DNA of 64,000 nt from NCBI GenBank assembly GCA_900472785.1, contig UCJH01000044.1, positions 1 to 64,000 of the forward strand. The letters are read 5' to 3'. Position 1 is the stretch's first letter. The number at the start of each line of letters is the position of its first letter. The notes below the pieces were generated by a model that did not search any database, was not told the origin of the DNA, and was given only the letters and a program-made list of their open reading frames with translations. The translations under genes were made by a program, and so were the position numbers. Positions 10,481 through 20,985 of the stretch are shown piece by piece. This stretch comes from Hyphomicrobiales bacterium. GTDB taxonomy: Bacteria; Pseudomonadota; Alphaproteobacteria; Rhizobiales; Rhizobiaceae.

Positions 10481-11323
10481 TCAGCCCTGCTGATAAAGTG
10501 CAAACGCCTGTTCGCCGCTTGCATTCTCGTGGATGATCGCCATCAGCCCACGCACCACCGCACCCGGATTGGCATGCTGGTAGATGTTGCGCCCGTAGAC
10601 CATGCCCATTGCGCCTTGCCGCATCAAGGCCGCAGACTTGTCAAACACCGCGCGCAAGTCCTCCTTGCCGCCGCCACGCACCAGAACCGGGCATCTGGCC
10701 GCTTCCACGACCCTATGGAAATCTTCCGGATTGTCCGTCGGATCCGCTTTGACGATATCGGCGCCCATCTCGCGGGCAAGGCGCGTCAGGGTAACGATCT
10801 TGTCGGCATCGCCATCGACCATGTAGCCGCCCTTTTCGGTGACGGGCTGCATCACCAGAGGCTCGATCATCAGCGGCATGCCGTATCTGTCGCAATCGGC
10901 CCGGACGCGGGAAATGTTCTGCACGCACTGGCGGAACAGGTCCGGCTCGTCCGGCAGCATGAAAAGATTGACCACGACGCAGGCCGCATCCATTTCAATC
11001 GCGCCGATCAATGGCTCGGCCTCGTTCTGCAGAACCGCCCACATGTCGCGGTGGCGAATGCGATTGTAGGGATTGCCCATGTCGATGCGCATGACCAGCG
11101 CCGGCTTGTCCTTGCCGGGCACGTCCTGCAACAGGTCCGCCTGGCCATAGTTCATCTGGATCGCGTCCGGCGCGGCGGAGACCAGCGAGGCGACAACGGC
11201 CTGAATGTCCTCCAGCCCATCAAGGAAGGACGGTTCGTTGCAGACGCCGTGATCGATCGCCACGTCGAGGCAGCGGCCGCCGCCGAACAACCGGTTCATC
11301 CGGACTTTGCTGTTGTGTCGCAT
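10481..11323 (-). CDS. DhnA/LsrF-type class I aldolase
   Basis: A 280-residue TIM-barrel enzyme of the DeoC/FbaB/LsrF class I aldolase family, expected to cleave or rearrange a phosphorylated ketose. The motif CLDVAIDHGV near 18-27 is the family's first strand. The likely Schiff-base lysine is in ADIVKADPTDNP near 193, and the phosphate-binding end is VLVRGGGKED and MGMVYGRNIYQH. The start ATG at 11323 follows AAGGAGCACGAA and overlaps the end of the upstream dehydrogenase by 28 bp. Its place between a GlpD-like enzyme and a kinase suggests it splits the oxidised sugar phosphate into a triose phosphate and a second fragment. Confidence 0.85.
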   Translation of the reverse strand: MRHNSKVRMNRLFGGGRCLDVAIDHGVCNEPSFLDGLEDIQAVVASLVSAAPDAIQMNYGQADLLQDVPGKDKPALVMRIDMGNPYNRIRHRDMWAVLQNEAEPLIGAIEMDAACVVVNLFMLPDEPDLFRQCVQNISRVRADCDRYGMPLMIEPLVMQPVTEKGGYMVDGDADKIVTLTRLAREMGADIVKADPTDNPEDFHRVVEAARCPVLVRGGGKEDLRAVFDKSAALMRQGAMGMVYGRNIYQHANPGAVVRGLMAIIHENASGEQAFALYQQG

Positions 11324-13044
11324 TTCGTGCTCCTTGGTTCGTTCCTTGCGGAAAGCATGGCCTCATCGACGCCATGGCGATCGACGAGAAGGGTGAGAAA
11401 ACGGGCGCGCTCGCTGGCGCCTTGCGCCGGCGTCCAGTGTTTTTCCTGCGCCAGCAGGGCGAGCACAGCGTCCATCATGTCGAGCGACAGCTCGCCGGAG
11501 ACAGCCAGCGTCGTGCGCCGCAACAGCAGGTCGTCGAGATGTTCGACAGCCTCGTCGCGGATCAGGAATTGCAATTCACGTGCCGAATATCCGGCATGCG
11601 GCAGCGGCGCGTCAGGCCCGGCTGCGATGAAATCGGCGACAGCCTCGGTATCCGTGCCGTATCGGCCGAACAGTTCGGCCATGCGGTCGGAGGACATGCC
11701 CTTGCCGGCGGCGACATGCGCCTGCCATGCGGCTGGCGCTTGCGGAAAAGCCCGTCCGCCGCCGATCGGCCGGTCGGTTGTGGCGATGCGCCGGACCTTG
11801 CCGAGCCTTTCGAGTGCCATGTCGGCCGCCAGCTCTCCGAAGGACCGAAAGGTCGTCCACTTGCCGCCGATCATGCACAACACCGGCGCACCGCCGTCCT
11901 TCGGTTCGACGACCGTGCAGAAATGATCGCGCGGGATGCGGCCGGTAAAACTGTCCTTGCTGGCCGGCAACGGCCGGACACCGGAAAACTGGAAGACGAT
12001 CTCCTGCGGCGTGATCTTGATCTGCGGCAGCACGAAGGCGAGCGATTGCAGGATATAGTCCCGCTCATCCGCCTCGCAGCGCACCGTTTCCGGATCATCG
12101 ACGCGGATATCGGTGGAGCCGACCAGGACCTTGCCGAGATAGGGGAAGAGGATGCAGATCCGCCCATCCTCGTTTTCGTAGTAGATCATGTGACCGGCAA
12201 GCGCTGCACGCAGTTCGACGCTATCGACGATCAGATGCGACCCCTTGGTGCCGCCCATCAGCGGCGAGGGTCGTGCCTGCGGCGAAAAAAGCGTCTGGTT
12301 GGCAATGTCAATCCAGCCGCCAGTGGCGTTGATGATCAGTGCCGGTTCGACGGAGACGGATGCGCCGTCAATATGGTCCTCGACCCGGTAGCGGCCCTTT
12401 GCGTCGCGGCGCAGTTCCGCATAGTTCAGCGCCCTCGCCCCACCGTTCGCGGATTGGCCATCCTGCAGAAGCTCGATGCCCAGCCGTTCCGGATGGCTGA
12501 CCCAGGCATCAAAATAGGTGGCGGAACTCTTGATGGCGGGATTGAGTGCCGGCCATTTTTGAAGTGTCGTGCGCCGGCCGCGAAATTCGTGGCGCGGCAT
12601 CAGGGCTCGCTTGCGGGTCAGGAAATCATAGATGCTGAGCCCCGCTTTGATGGCGACGGCGCCCCGACGGCTGGGCCGGCGGCTGAGGCCCAAGAACCGA
12701 ACAATGCCATTGCCAAGGCCGGAGAAGATGTCGAAGACCGGCACCGTCGTTGGCAGCGGCGCAACATAGTGCGGCGCGTTGCGCAGCAGCCGGTCACGCT
12801 CGACAAGGGATTCCTGCACCAGCTTGAACTCGCCGTTTTCCAGGTAGCGGAGGCCCCCATGCACCATGCGCGATAGCGCCGCGCTGGCGCCGGAGCAATA
12901 GTCGTGTTTCTCGACCAGCAGCACGTTCAGCCCCTGCAGCGCCAGCTCCCGAAAGACGCTGATGCCGTTGATGCCGCCGCCGACGACGCACACGTCCACC
13001 TTCGGGCTCTGGCGGAGCCCGTCCAATATCTCTTCACGTTTCAT
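11296..13044 (-). CDS. GlpD-like FAD-dependent (sugar/polyol phosphate) dehydrogenase
   Basis: A 582-residue flavoenzyme of the glycerol-3-phosphate dehydrogenase family. The FAD fold is VDVCVVGGGINGISVFRELA near 16-35, the GlpD signature SRMVHGGLRYLENGEFKLV lies at about 58-76, and the GKWTTFRSFGELAAD segment near 400 plus a C-terminal cap domain complete the family architecture. Length and fold also match EryB-type polyol phosphate dehydrogenases. A true GlpD would normally sit with glpK, glpR and a glycerol transporter. Here an aldolase and AKR surround it, so another polyol phosphate is the likelier substrate. Electrons presumably go to quinone at the membrane. Confidence 0.87.
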   Translation of the reverse strand: MKREEILDGLRQSPKVDVCVVGGGINGISVFRELALQGLNVLLVEKHDYCSGASAALSRMVHGGLRYLENGEFKLVQESLVERDRLLRNAPHYVAPLPTTVPVFDIFSGLGNGIVRFLGLSRRPSRRGAVAIKAGLSIYDFLTRKRALMPRHEFRGRRTTLQKWPALNPAIKSSATYFDAWVSHPERLGIELLQDGQSANGGARALNYAELRRDAKGRYRVEDHIDGASVSVEPALIINATGGWIDIANQTLFSPQARPSPLMGGTKGSHLIVDSVELRAALAGHMIYYENEDGRICILFPYLGKVLVGSTDIRVDDPETVRCEADERDYILQSLAFVLPQIKITPQEIVFQFSGVRPLPASKDSFTGRIPRDHFCTVVEPKDGGAPVLCMIGGKWTTFRSFGELAADMALERLGKVRRIATTDRPIGGGRAFPQAPAAWQAHVAAGKGMSSDRMAELFGRYGTDTEAVADFIAAGPDAPLPHAGYSARELQFLIRDEAVEHLDDLLLRRTTLAVSGELSLDMMDAVLALLAQEKHWTPAQGASERARFLTLLVDRHGVDEAMLSARNEPRSTKCDTTAKSG

Positions 13045-13056
13045 GTTGGTGATCCG

Positions 13057-14052
13057 CTACCTGTCCATATCAGTCAGTTTCGCCGATATGGCCGTATCAA
13101 TGGCCGAAAGCTCGACCGCATCCAGCCTGATGGTTCCTGCCCTTGCATTGTCCAGCGCCTGGCCCGGATTGCGCGCGCCACACAAGGCGAAGGTCACTCC
13201 GGGTTGCGCCAGCGTCCAGGCAATCACGATCTGGGCAATGCTCGCTCCATGCGTGTCGGCGATCGGCCGGATCGCATCGGCCAAGGCCGCTGCTTTCTGC
13301 CGGTTGCCGACCGAGAAGCGCAGGTTGTCCTTGCGCTGGTCGTCGCCGGAAAAGATGCGATCCGGTCCGATCGTACCGGACAACAACCCCAGCGCCAGCG
13401 ACGAATAGCTGAGCGTCGCGATGCCGTTCGCCCGGGTCAACGGCAGAAGTTCCGCCTCGATCTCGCGGTCGATCATGCTGAACCGCTCCTGGATGGCATC
13501 GAGACCACCGACCGCGATATAGGCATCTAGGTCGTCGCGGCTGACATTGCTCGCCCCGATCGCCCGGATCTTGCCGGATGTGCGCAGGTCTTCCAGCGCC
13601 CGCATGGTCTCCTCGACTGGTGTCGTCGGATCCTGCCAGTGGGTGATGTAGAGATCGATATGGTCCGTCCCCAGCCGTTTCAGGCTTTGCTCGACCTCGT
13701 GCAGGATCGAATCGCGGCCGAGATAGCGATGAACGGGCTTGCCGTCCTGATCGAAGAAATGCCTGCCCTTCTGCGTATGCCAGACCAGCCCGCATTTGGT
13801 AGCGATGACGGCCTTGTCGCGCCGTCCGGCCAATGCCTTGCCGACGATCTCCTCGGAACGCCCGAGCCCATAGGCCGGCGCCGTGTCGATCAGCGTCACT
13901 CCGGCATCGAGAGAGGCCTGGATCGCGGCGATGGATTCGGCTTCGTCGGTTCCGCCCCACATCCAGCCGCCGATGGCCCAGGTTCCAAGGCCAACCGCCG
14001 AAGCGGAAACGCCCGATTTACCGATCTCGCGTGTCAATTGTTGACCACTCAT
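13057..14052 (-). CDS. Aldo/keto reductase
   Basis: A 331-residue NAD(P)H-dependent oxidoreductase with the (beta/alpha)8 AKR fold. VGLGTWAIGGWMWGG near 17-31 is the N-terminal motif, and LIDTAPAYGLGRSEEIVGKAL holds the catalytic Asp and Tyr. The catalytic Lys lies in VIATKCGL and the His in ITHWQDP. The NADP-binding end is GARNPGQALDNA. The start chosen is the ATG at 14052, which overlaps the regulator's TGA as ATGA; longer readings run through the regulator gene and have no AKR similarity. It likely interconverts a sugar and its polyol in this pathway. Confidence 0.9.
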   Translation of the reverse strand: MSGQQLTREIGKSGVSASAVGLGTWAIGGWMWGGTDEAESIAAIQASLDAGVTLIDTAPAYGLGRSEEIVGKALAGRRDKAVIATKCGLVWHTQKGRHFFDQDGKPVHRYLGRDSILHEVEQSLKRLGTDHIDLYITHWQDPTTPVEETMRALEDLRTSGKIRAIGASNVSRDDLDAYIAVGGLDAIQERFSMIDREIEAELLPLTRANGIATLSYSSLALGLLSGTIGPDRIFSGDDQRKDNLRFSVGNRQKAAALADAIRPIADTHGASIAQIVIAWTLAQPGVTFALCGARNPGQALDNARAGTIRLDAVELSAIDTAISAKLTDMDR

Positions 14053-15062
14053 GCCCATTTTCCTTCGCCTGCCAGTGCCAGGACGCGCGCTCCGGTCGCC
14101 TCGTCGGTGACCAAAGTGTCGAGATGATTGCCGCGCATGACGCTGAGGATCGGTCCTGCCTTGTTGGGTCCGCTCGCGACCCCGATCTTGGTGGGGATCG
14201 AGGCGAATTCCGGAAGCGTTAGGGATACCAGAGACCGGTTCAAGCTGTAGTCGCACACCTGACCGCGGTCATCGAGCAGGTGCGCCAGGAGTTCGCAGGA
14301 CGCCCCGGAACGTTCGATCGCCACGCGGTCGGTGCTTGAGGATGGATGAAGGTCGTAATAGCTCGAATCGTCCGACAGGATCGAACCGATACCGACGACG
14401 GCGATCTTCGCCTCGCGTGCCCGCTGGAAGACATCGGCGACGGAGCGCATGTTGATCAGCATGCCGCGTTCCGCCGCGCTATCGGCAAACAGCGGTGCAT
14501 GGATCTGATAGGAGCGACCACCGAGCCGGTCGGCCATCAGCGTCGAGACGTGGTTGACGTCGGTATAGTGCTTGCCCTGGACGCAGCCGGTCGCCGGGAT
14601 CACTTCGACATCGAAGCGGCGCTGCGCCTGCAGCCCGGCAACGACGGCGCTGACGCCCTTGCCGCCGGTGATGCAGATCGTGTCACCATCGATGATTTCC
14701 TCCAGCAGCAGCCGGGCCGCCGCCTCGCCAACAGCCTGAAGGGCGGTCTGGGGATTGTCGGAGACTGTCGGGACGACGATGGCGCGGCTGATGCCGCCGA
14801 GTGCCAGAAGCTGTTCTTCCATATCGACCAGCGGCTCGACCGGCGACTTGATCTTGATCTCGACGAGGCCGAGCTGGCGGCCGCGCTTGATCAGCCGGTT
14901 GACCGTCGGCTGGGAAATGCCGAGCTGGTCAGCGATCTGCGCCTGCGTCAGTCCTTCGAGGAAATGCAGGACCAGCGCCTGGTGCATCTGCCGGGCGATG
15001 ACGATTTCCTCGCGCGGGGCATTTGCGGGTTTGAGTTTGGCAATGGGCCGATTGGGCGACAT
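14049..15062 (-). CDS. SorC/DeoR-type sugar-binding transcriptional regulator
   Basis: A 337-residue regulator with an N-terminal helix-turn-helix (about residues 35-60, GLTQAQIADQLGISQPTVNR) and the large C-terminal SorC sugar-phosphate-binding domain (from about 75). The family includes SorC, DeoR of Bacillus, LsrR and EryD; most respond to phosphorylated sugars made by a kinase encoded alongside. The start ATG at 15062 lies one base after the permease stop, so the regulator is embedded in the operon it presumably controls. A candidate operator is the 16-bp palindrome at 18867-18882. Confidence 0.88.
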   Translation of the reverse strand: MSPNRPIAKLKPANAPREEIVIARQMHQALVLHFLEGLTQAQIADQLGISQPTVNRLIKRGRQLGLVEIKIKSPVEPLVDMEEQLLALGGISRAIVVPTVSDNPQTALQAVGEAAARLLLEEIIDGDTICITGGKGVSAVVAGLQAQRRFDVEVIPATGCVQGKHYTDVNHVSTLMADRLGGRSYQIHAPLFADSAAERGMLINMRSVADVFQRAREAKIAVVGIGSILSDDSSYYDLHPSSSTDRVAIERSGASCELLAHLLDDRGQVCDYSLNRSLVSLTLPEFASIPTKIGVASGPNKAGPILSVMRGNHLDTLVTDEATGARVLALAGEGKWA

Positions 15063-15063
15063 G

Positions 15064-16059
15064 TCAGGCAGCCTTCCGCTTGTGCAGAAAATGGTCGATG
15101 GAAACGGCCGCAAGCAGAATGCAGCCTTTGATCATATCCTGCCAATAGACGGAGACATCAAGCAGGATCAGCGAACTTGTCACAACCGATAGCAAGGCGA
15201 TACCGAGGATGGCGCCGAGGATCGTGCCGGAGCCGCCGTTCAGCGAAGCGCCGCCGATCACCGCTGCCGCGATGATATTCAGCTCCATGCCGACGCCAAA
15301 GGTGGGGGTCGCCGCACCGAAGCGAGACATGTAGATGACGCCGGCAACGCCCGACAGCGTGGCGCAGAGCACCGTCACCCAGAACTTCACCTGGTTGGTC
15401 TTGATGCCGGAATACAGCGCCGCCTTTTCGTTGCTGCCCGTATAGAACACCTTGCGGAAGGCCGTGGCCCGGCGCAGCAGGAAATCGAACAGCACGACCA
15501 CGCCGACGAAAATCAGGATCACGTAGGGAACACCTTGGAATGTGCCCTGTCCGACCGCCTTGAAACCTGGCGGCAGCGTGAAGAGGGACAAGGGCGTCCC
15601 CTTGGTGATGATCAGGCAGACGCCACGCACGATAACCATGGCTGCAAGCGATGTGATGAAATGGTTCAGTCCCACCACCGTGACGAAAAAGCCCATGACC
15701 GAACCGATCACCGCACTGGCCAAAATACCGATCAGCGACGCGCTCCAGGGATCGAGCCCCATCAGGAACAACGAACCCGACAGAACCATGGAGAAGCAAA
15801 CGACCGAACCGACCGACAGGTCGATGCCGCCGACGATCAACAGGATGGTCATGCCAACCACGACGATGCCCTCTACCGAGAACGACATCAGCATCGCCCG
15901 AAAATTGCCGAGCGTCAGAAAGTGCGGCGAGGCAAAGCTCATGACGATGCAGAGACCCAGGATGATCGCGATCAATCCTGCTTCGCGCATCGTCCCCAGC
16001 CGTTTCCAGCCGGGCGCGCGCGCCTGATGTGCCGTTGTTGTCAACGTAGCGTCCGCCAT
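15064..16059 (-). CDS. Ribose-type ABC transporter permease (RbsC family)
   Basis: A 331-residue inner-membrane permease of the BPD_transp_2 family. Eight to ten hydrophobic helices are visible, with the family sequence GGIDLSVGSVVCFSMVLSG near 88-106 and AAVIGGASLNGGSGTILGAILG near 268-289. The start ATG at 16059 follows GGGCAGGAGACAAGGTC; an earlier in-frame ATG overlaps the ATPase gene and has no better ribosome site. It is the only permease gene, so the membrane part is probably a homodimer, unlike the LsrC/LsrD pair of AI-2 importers. Confidence 0.92.
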   Translation of the reverse strand: MADATLTTTAHQARAPGWKRLGTMREAGLIAIILGLCIVMSFASPHFLTLGNFRAMLMSFSVEGIVVVGMTILLIVGGIDLSVGSVVCFSMVLSGSLFLMGLDPWSASLIGILASAVIGSVMGFFVTVVGLNHFITSLAAMVIVRGVCLIITKGTPLSLFTLPPGFKAVGQGTFQGVPYVILIFVGVVVLFDFLLRRATAFRKVFYTGSNEKAALYSGIKTNQVKFWVTVLCATLSGVAGVIYMSRFGAATPTFGVGMELNIIAAAVIGGASLNGGSGTILGAILGIALLSVVTSSLILLDVSVYWQDMIKGCILLAAVSIDHFLHKRKAA

Positions 16060-16087
16060 GACCTTGTCTCCTGCCCCTGCTTTTTCT

Positions 16088-17623
<1,536 letters not shown>

Positions 17624-17650
17624 GACAGTCTCCTCCTCACGCTTGCGGTG

Positions 17651-17676
17651 GCTGTCCGGAGTTTCCCCCGGACAGC
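17651..17676 (-). terminator. Hairpin between binding-protein and ATPase genes (likely attenuator)
   Basis: A perfect 9-bp stem, GCTGTCCGG at 17651-17659 and CCGGACAGC at 17668-17676, lies in the 66-bp gap after the binding-protein stop. No T-tract is present. Such hairpins in ABC import operons typically protect the upstream message and lower readthrough, giving an excess of binding protein. Confidence 0.6.
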
Positions 17677-17689
17677 AGACACCAAAAGG

Positions 17690-18718
17690 TTACTCCTCGA
17701 TACCCTTCGTGCCCCGGCGCTTCAGATACTTGTCCCAGTAGAAGTCGTCGGCATTGTCGGCGGTGACGATAGACAGGCCGTTGTCGACAAAGGGAATGCT
17801 CATCGGATTGAAGCCGGCGCGCTTGGCGTCGTTCATCGGGTCGATCAGTTCCGGATGCTTGGCAAGCCACAGCAGCATGAAGCCCATATAGCCCTGCATG
17901 CCCTGGTTCGGGTTGATCGAGCCGAACACTTCACCGGCCTTGATCATGTCGAGGATATTGGCGTTGACGTCGGCGCACATGACGAGGATCTTGCCGCCGC
18001 TTTCCTTGTTGGCCTGCGACGCGCCGATGGCCGAATTGGCCTCCGGCATGAAGACCGCGCCAAGGTTGGGATGCGCCTGCACCAGGCTCATCAGGCCCTG
18101 ATAGGCCTTGTTCGGATCCTGGTTTGAGGCCGCGCGGCCCACCAATTTCATCTCCGGATATTTTTCCTCCATACGGGCAATGAAGGCGGCGATGCGCTTG
18201 TCGTGGTTGTCCTGTCCCGGATTTTCGAGAACCGCATATTCGCCCTTGCCGCCCATCTTTCCGGCGATTGCGTCAGCGGCATAGGTACCCTCGCGGGTAT
18301 TGTCCGAGGTGATGAACGAGATGCGCTTGGAGAGCGGTGCATCGGCTGCGAAGGTGACGACGGCCGTGCCCTGGTCGATCGCCCGGTTGATCGGCTCGAT
18401 GAACGGGTCCGAGTTCATCGGATGGACAAGAATGCCGGCCGGGTTCTGGGCCAGCGCCTGGTCGAAGGTGGCGATCTGCTTGTTGACGTCATATTCCGGC
18501 GTGCCGGTATAGGCCGTTTCGCAGCCGAGCTGCTGGCCGGCCTGCTTGAACATCTCGTAGACCGGGAACCAGTATTCGACGCCCGAGACCATGACGTTCA
18601 TGACGTATTTTTCGCCCGGCTTGCAGCGGAACGGATTTTCCGTTTCGGCGCTAGCAGCGCCGGCGAAAAGCGTGGATGCAAGGACCGCCAATGCGGTCGT
18701 GCTTAGAAAATTGCGCAA
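17690..18718 (-). CDS. Periplasmic sugar-binding protein, ribose type (RbsB family)
   Basis: A 342-residue Peripla_BP_4 protein that delivers a sugar or polyol to the RbsA/RbsC-type transporter. The N-terminus LRNFLSTTALAVLASTLFAGAASA-like segment is a clear signal peptide ending about residue 24. The body has the domain motif VMVSGVEYWFPVYEMFKQAG and the ligand-hinge segments GILVHPMNSDP and CADVNANI. The start is taken as a TTG at 18718-18716 because a strong GAGGAGGAATC ribosome site lies directly before it and the signal peptide begins there; the ATG 108 bp upstream adds non-membrane, hydrophilic sequence. It is the first gene of the operon. Confidence 0.9.
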   Translation of the reverse strand: MRNFLSTTALAVLASTLFAGAASAETENPFRCKPGEKYVMNVMVSGVEYWFPVYEMFKQAGQQLGCETAYTGTPEYDVNKQIATFDQALAQNPAGILVHPMNSDPFIEPINRAIDQGTAVVTFAADAPLSKRISFITSDNTREGTYAADAIAGKMGGKGEYAVLENPGQDNHDKRIAAFIARMEEKYPEMKLVGRAASNQDPNKAYQGLMSLVQAHPNLGAVFMPEANSAIGASQANKESGGKILVMCADVNANILDMIKAGEVFGSINPNQGMQGYMGFMLLWLAKHPELIDPMNDAKRAGFNPMSIPFVDNGLSIVTADNADDFYWDKYLKRRGTKGIEE

Positions 18719-18847
18719 GATTCCTCCTCGAGGCCGAAGCCCCTCCCAAATGTCCGGTGGCGCCCGATCGGGCGGCCGATGATCCAATGAAATCCGGAGT
18801 TCCTCCTCGAAATCCGGTATGGACACCTAAGCGGAATACAAATCTGA

Positions 18848-18882
18848 TGTCAAATTAATTCATACTATGAATTATAATTCAT
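18848..18882 (-). promoter_or_regulatory. Putative operon promoter and SorC-type operator
   Basis: On the minus strand a TTGACA box lies at 18853-18848. Just upstream is a perfect 16-bp palindrome ATGAATTATAATTCAT at 18867-18882, with a further half site ATTCAT at 18858-18863. The AT-rich tract stands out from GC-rich surroundings. It is about 130 bp upstream of the binding-protein start and overlaps the last codons of the ABC exporter gene. No good -10 was found, so the promoter part is less sure than the palindrome. Confidence 0.5.
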
Positions 18883-20822
18883 CTCACTGTTCGTGCTGCG
18901 TTACGCCATGCAGCGATGGAGATTTTTTTAGCGGAACCGTTTTCGATGGAAAGCACGCTGTCGAAGAATTCGACCCCGCTGTTCGACTGAATGGACGAAA
19001 TATCATGCATGATGGCGATCACCGTCGTGTCCCGGCAGTGTTCCTTTATCGCCTCGTGGAATGCATGCACGGCCTGCTTGTCAAGTGCGCTGGTCGCCTC
19101 ATCAAGGAATAGCAGGCTGGGTTGCAGCAAAAGGATTCTCGCAAGAACAAGCTTCTGCTTTTCGCCGCCCGACAACAGCTGATCCCAACTCTGGCCGTTG
19201 CGGCCGTCGTTGGAAAGCTCATCGATGAATTCGCCGAGCCCGGCCTTGCCCAATACCGCTGCAATGGCCCCCTCGGAATAGTCATCCGCAGCCTCCGGGA
19301 GGCAAACGAGATCCTTAAGCGAGACGGCCTGAAGCTTGACGTCCTGTGCGGCATAAAGGCTTCCCGCATGTTCCGGCGTCAGGATCTGACCGCGACCATA
19401 GGCCCAGAGGCCGTTTATCGCCCTTAGAAGCGAGGTCTTGCCGCTTCCCGATTCCCCGACAACCAATGTCCACTCTCGGGGAAGAAACTGCAGCTTGTCG
19501 GCGCTCAGGAAAGGCGCATCGTCGTCCGCATGCAGAAGCTCGATCCCTTGAACGGTCAGCCCCTGAGCGGCATCCTGCGTTGTATACCGGAATTCCGACG
19601 GAGCGGTGCGGGCATAGAACTCCCGGGGCCGCTGAACGGTTTCGATCGCTTCCGCAAGATCGGTCACCCGTCGCGCATTGGCCCGCAGCGTTGCGATGTC
19701 GGGCATGACGTGAATGAACCAGGAGCATTCGTTTATAAGAGCGGTCGATAGTTCGGCGCCGGTGACGTAGTTCTGCAGGCTGATCTTGTTGTCCATGTAG
19801 GGCAGAAGGCCGGGTGCATAGGCGACGATCCGCGAGCCGATGAAATTATGAACAAGCTCGAACCCCATGTAGCAGGCCACGATCCGGTTCAGGCTAGCCC
19901 ATGTTTGGTCGATGTCATGATACCGGCGCCTGTTGACCGCTGTCTGGGCCTTTTCGCTGCGCAGGACCGCAACATGAAAACTGCGGTGCAGCAAAAGGTT
20001 CAATTCGGTGCGGTAGCTGCCCTCCGCCCACTGCATGCGTGCTGACAGGCTCTGGAGGATGCCGCCCAACTTGACGGCGATGAAGGTGTTGAGCGGGACG
20101 TAGATCGCGATCGCCAGGAATGTCAGGCAGGCGCTGCCATAACTGCCGAGAAATTCGAGCCCGCTGACGGCGCTCGACGTCTCGATAAGCTTGCTCCCGA
20201 CGAAGAGCAGAGACAGCACGACGCCGGCGATGCCCATGGCAAGACCGATGGCCCCTCCGGTCATGCCCTTGATCGATTCCTGGACCCTTTGATCGACATT
20301 GTCCGGTGCCGCAAGACCGGAATCAGCGGCATGGAATCCGTTTTGCTGCAGATGGAAATGCGTATGATTGGAATCGAGCAGTGCCTGATTGAAGCGCTTG
20401 TCGAGCCAATCACGCCACTTGCGATGGAGCGTGGTCGAGAAGAAATGGCGGACGGCCGTGAACCCCGCATCCTTTATGATCGCGATGACCGCAAGCGTCG
20501 CCGCCGTGGTCAACAGGGCCGAGGGTGTCGTCGGCATTGTCGGATGATGGAAATAGGCAATGCGATTGACCAGTTCGCCCGATGTCAGGGCGAACCAGAC
20601 GCTGGCTTGCGCGGACAACGCTGTGAGGAGCAGGATGGCGATCGTCAGCCCCCAGGCCTCCCGCCAGCGTTCCGAAAGCCAATAGGCCCACATCAGCCCC
20701 CAGAAGCTGCGCATGGACGAAACGGGGCTTGCGGAATGCGACCGCTCACGGCCGGGCGTCCATCTGACCAATGCACCTCTCAGTCGAGCAGAGCTCCGCA
20801 TCACTCTTTCATCTAAACGCAT
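18879..20822 (-). CDS. Fused ABC transporter, YddA/SbmA-BacA-type membrane domain plus ATPase
   Basis: A 647-residue half-transporter. The N-terminal two thirds is the ABC_membrane_2 domain (ABCD/YddA type) with about six hydrophobic helices and the family sequence HRKWRDWLDKRFNQALLDSN near 160-180. The C-terminal ATPase has Walker A VGESGSGKTSLLRAING, signature LLSGGEKQKLVLARILL and Walker B PSLLFLDEATSALD. Relatives include YddA, ExsE and BacA-like exporters or importers of peptides, lipids and vitamins; substrate unknown. The start is uncertain: ATG at 20822, another at 20801 after GAAAGAGTG, or one near 20714. It follows ccmG on the same strand after 163 bp. Confidence 0.82.
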   Translation of the reverse strand: MRLDERVMRSSARLRGALVRWTPGRERSHSASPVSSMRSFWGLMWAYWLSERWREAWGLTIAILLLTALSAQASVWFALTSGELVNRIAYFHHPTMPTTPSALLTTAATLAVIAIIKDAGFTAVRHFFSTTLHRKWRDWLDKRFNQALLDSNHTHFHLQQNGFHAADSGLAAPDNVDQRVQESIKGMTGGAIGLAMGIAGVVLSLLFVGSKLIETSSAVSGLEFLGSYGSACLTFLAIAIYVPLNTFIAVKLGGILQSLSARMQWAEGSYRTELNLLLHRSFHVAVLRSEKAQTAVNRRRYHDIDQTWASLNRIVACYMGFELVHNFIGSRIVAYAPGLLPYMDNKISLQNYVTGAELSTALINECSWFIHVMPDIATLRANARRVTDLAEAIETVQRPREFYARTAPSEFRYTTQDAAQGLTVQGIELLHADDDAPFLSADKLQFLPREWTLVVGESGSGKTSLLRAINGLWAYGRGQILTPEHAGSLYAAQDVKLQAVSLKDLVCLPEAADDYSEGAIAAVLGKAGLGEFIDELSNDGRNGQSWDQLLSGGEKQKLVLARILLLQPSLLFLDEATSALDKQAVHAFHEAIKEHCRDTTVIAIMHDISSIQSNSGVEFFDSVLSIENGSAKKISIAAWRNAARTVR

Positions 20823-20985
20823 GCAAGAAGAACTAGGCCAGGAAAGGGGGTTGTCAAATCAGATCGCCTGATGCGCCGCTCGCCTTGTGCTGCCGATCGG
20901 GGTTCGCATGCTTATCGATTATCCTGCATTTCGGCGCGCAGACGGGCACCCCGTTCCAGATTTCGAACGGACATATGCCGAAGCC

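Noticed and set aside
9023-11926. Plus-strand frame of 967 codons across the kinase, aldolase and dehydrogenase genes
   Set aside because: It is the antisense shadow of three recognised enzymes and crosses their boundaries without regard to them.
11296-13044. Naming the GlpD-like protein glpD
   Set aside because: The fold is right, but no glycerol kinase/regulator/transporter context exists, and EryB-type enzymes share the same fold.
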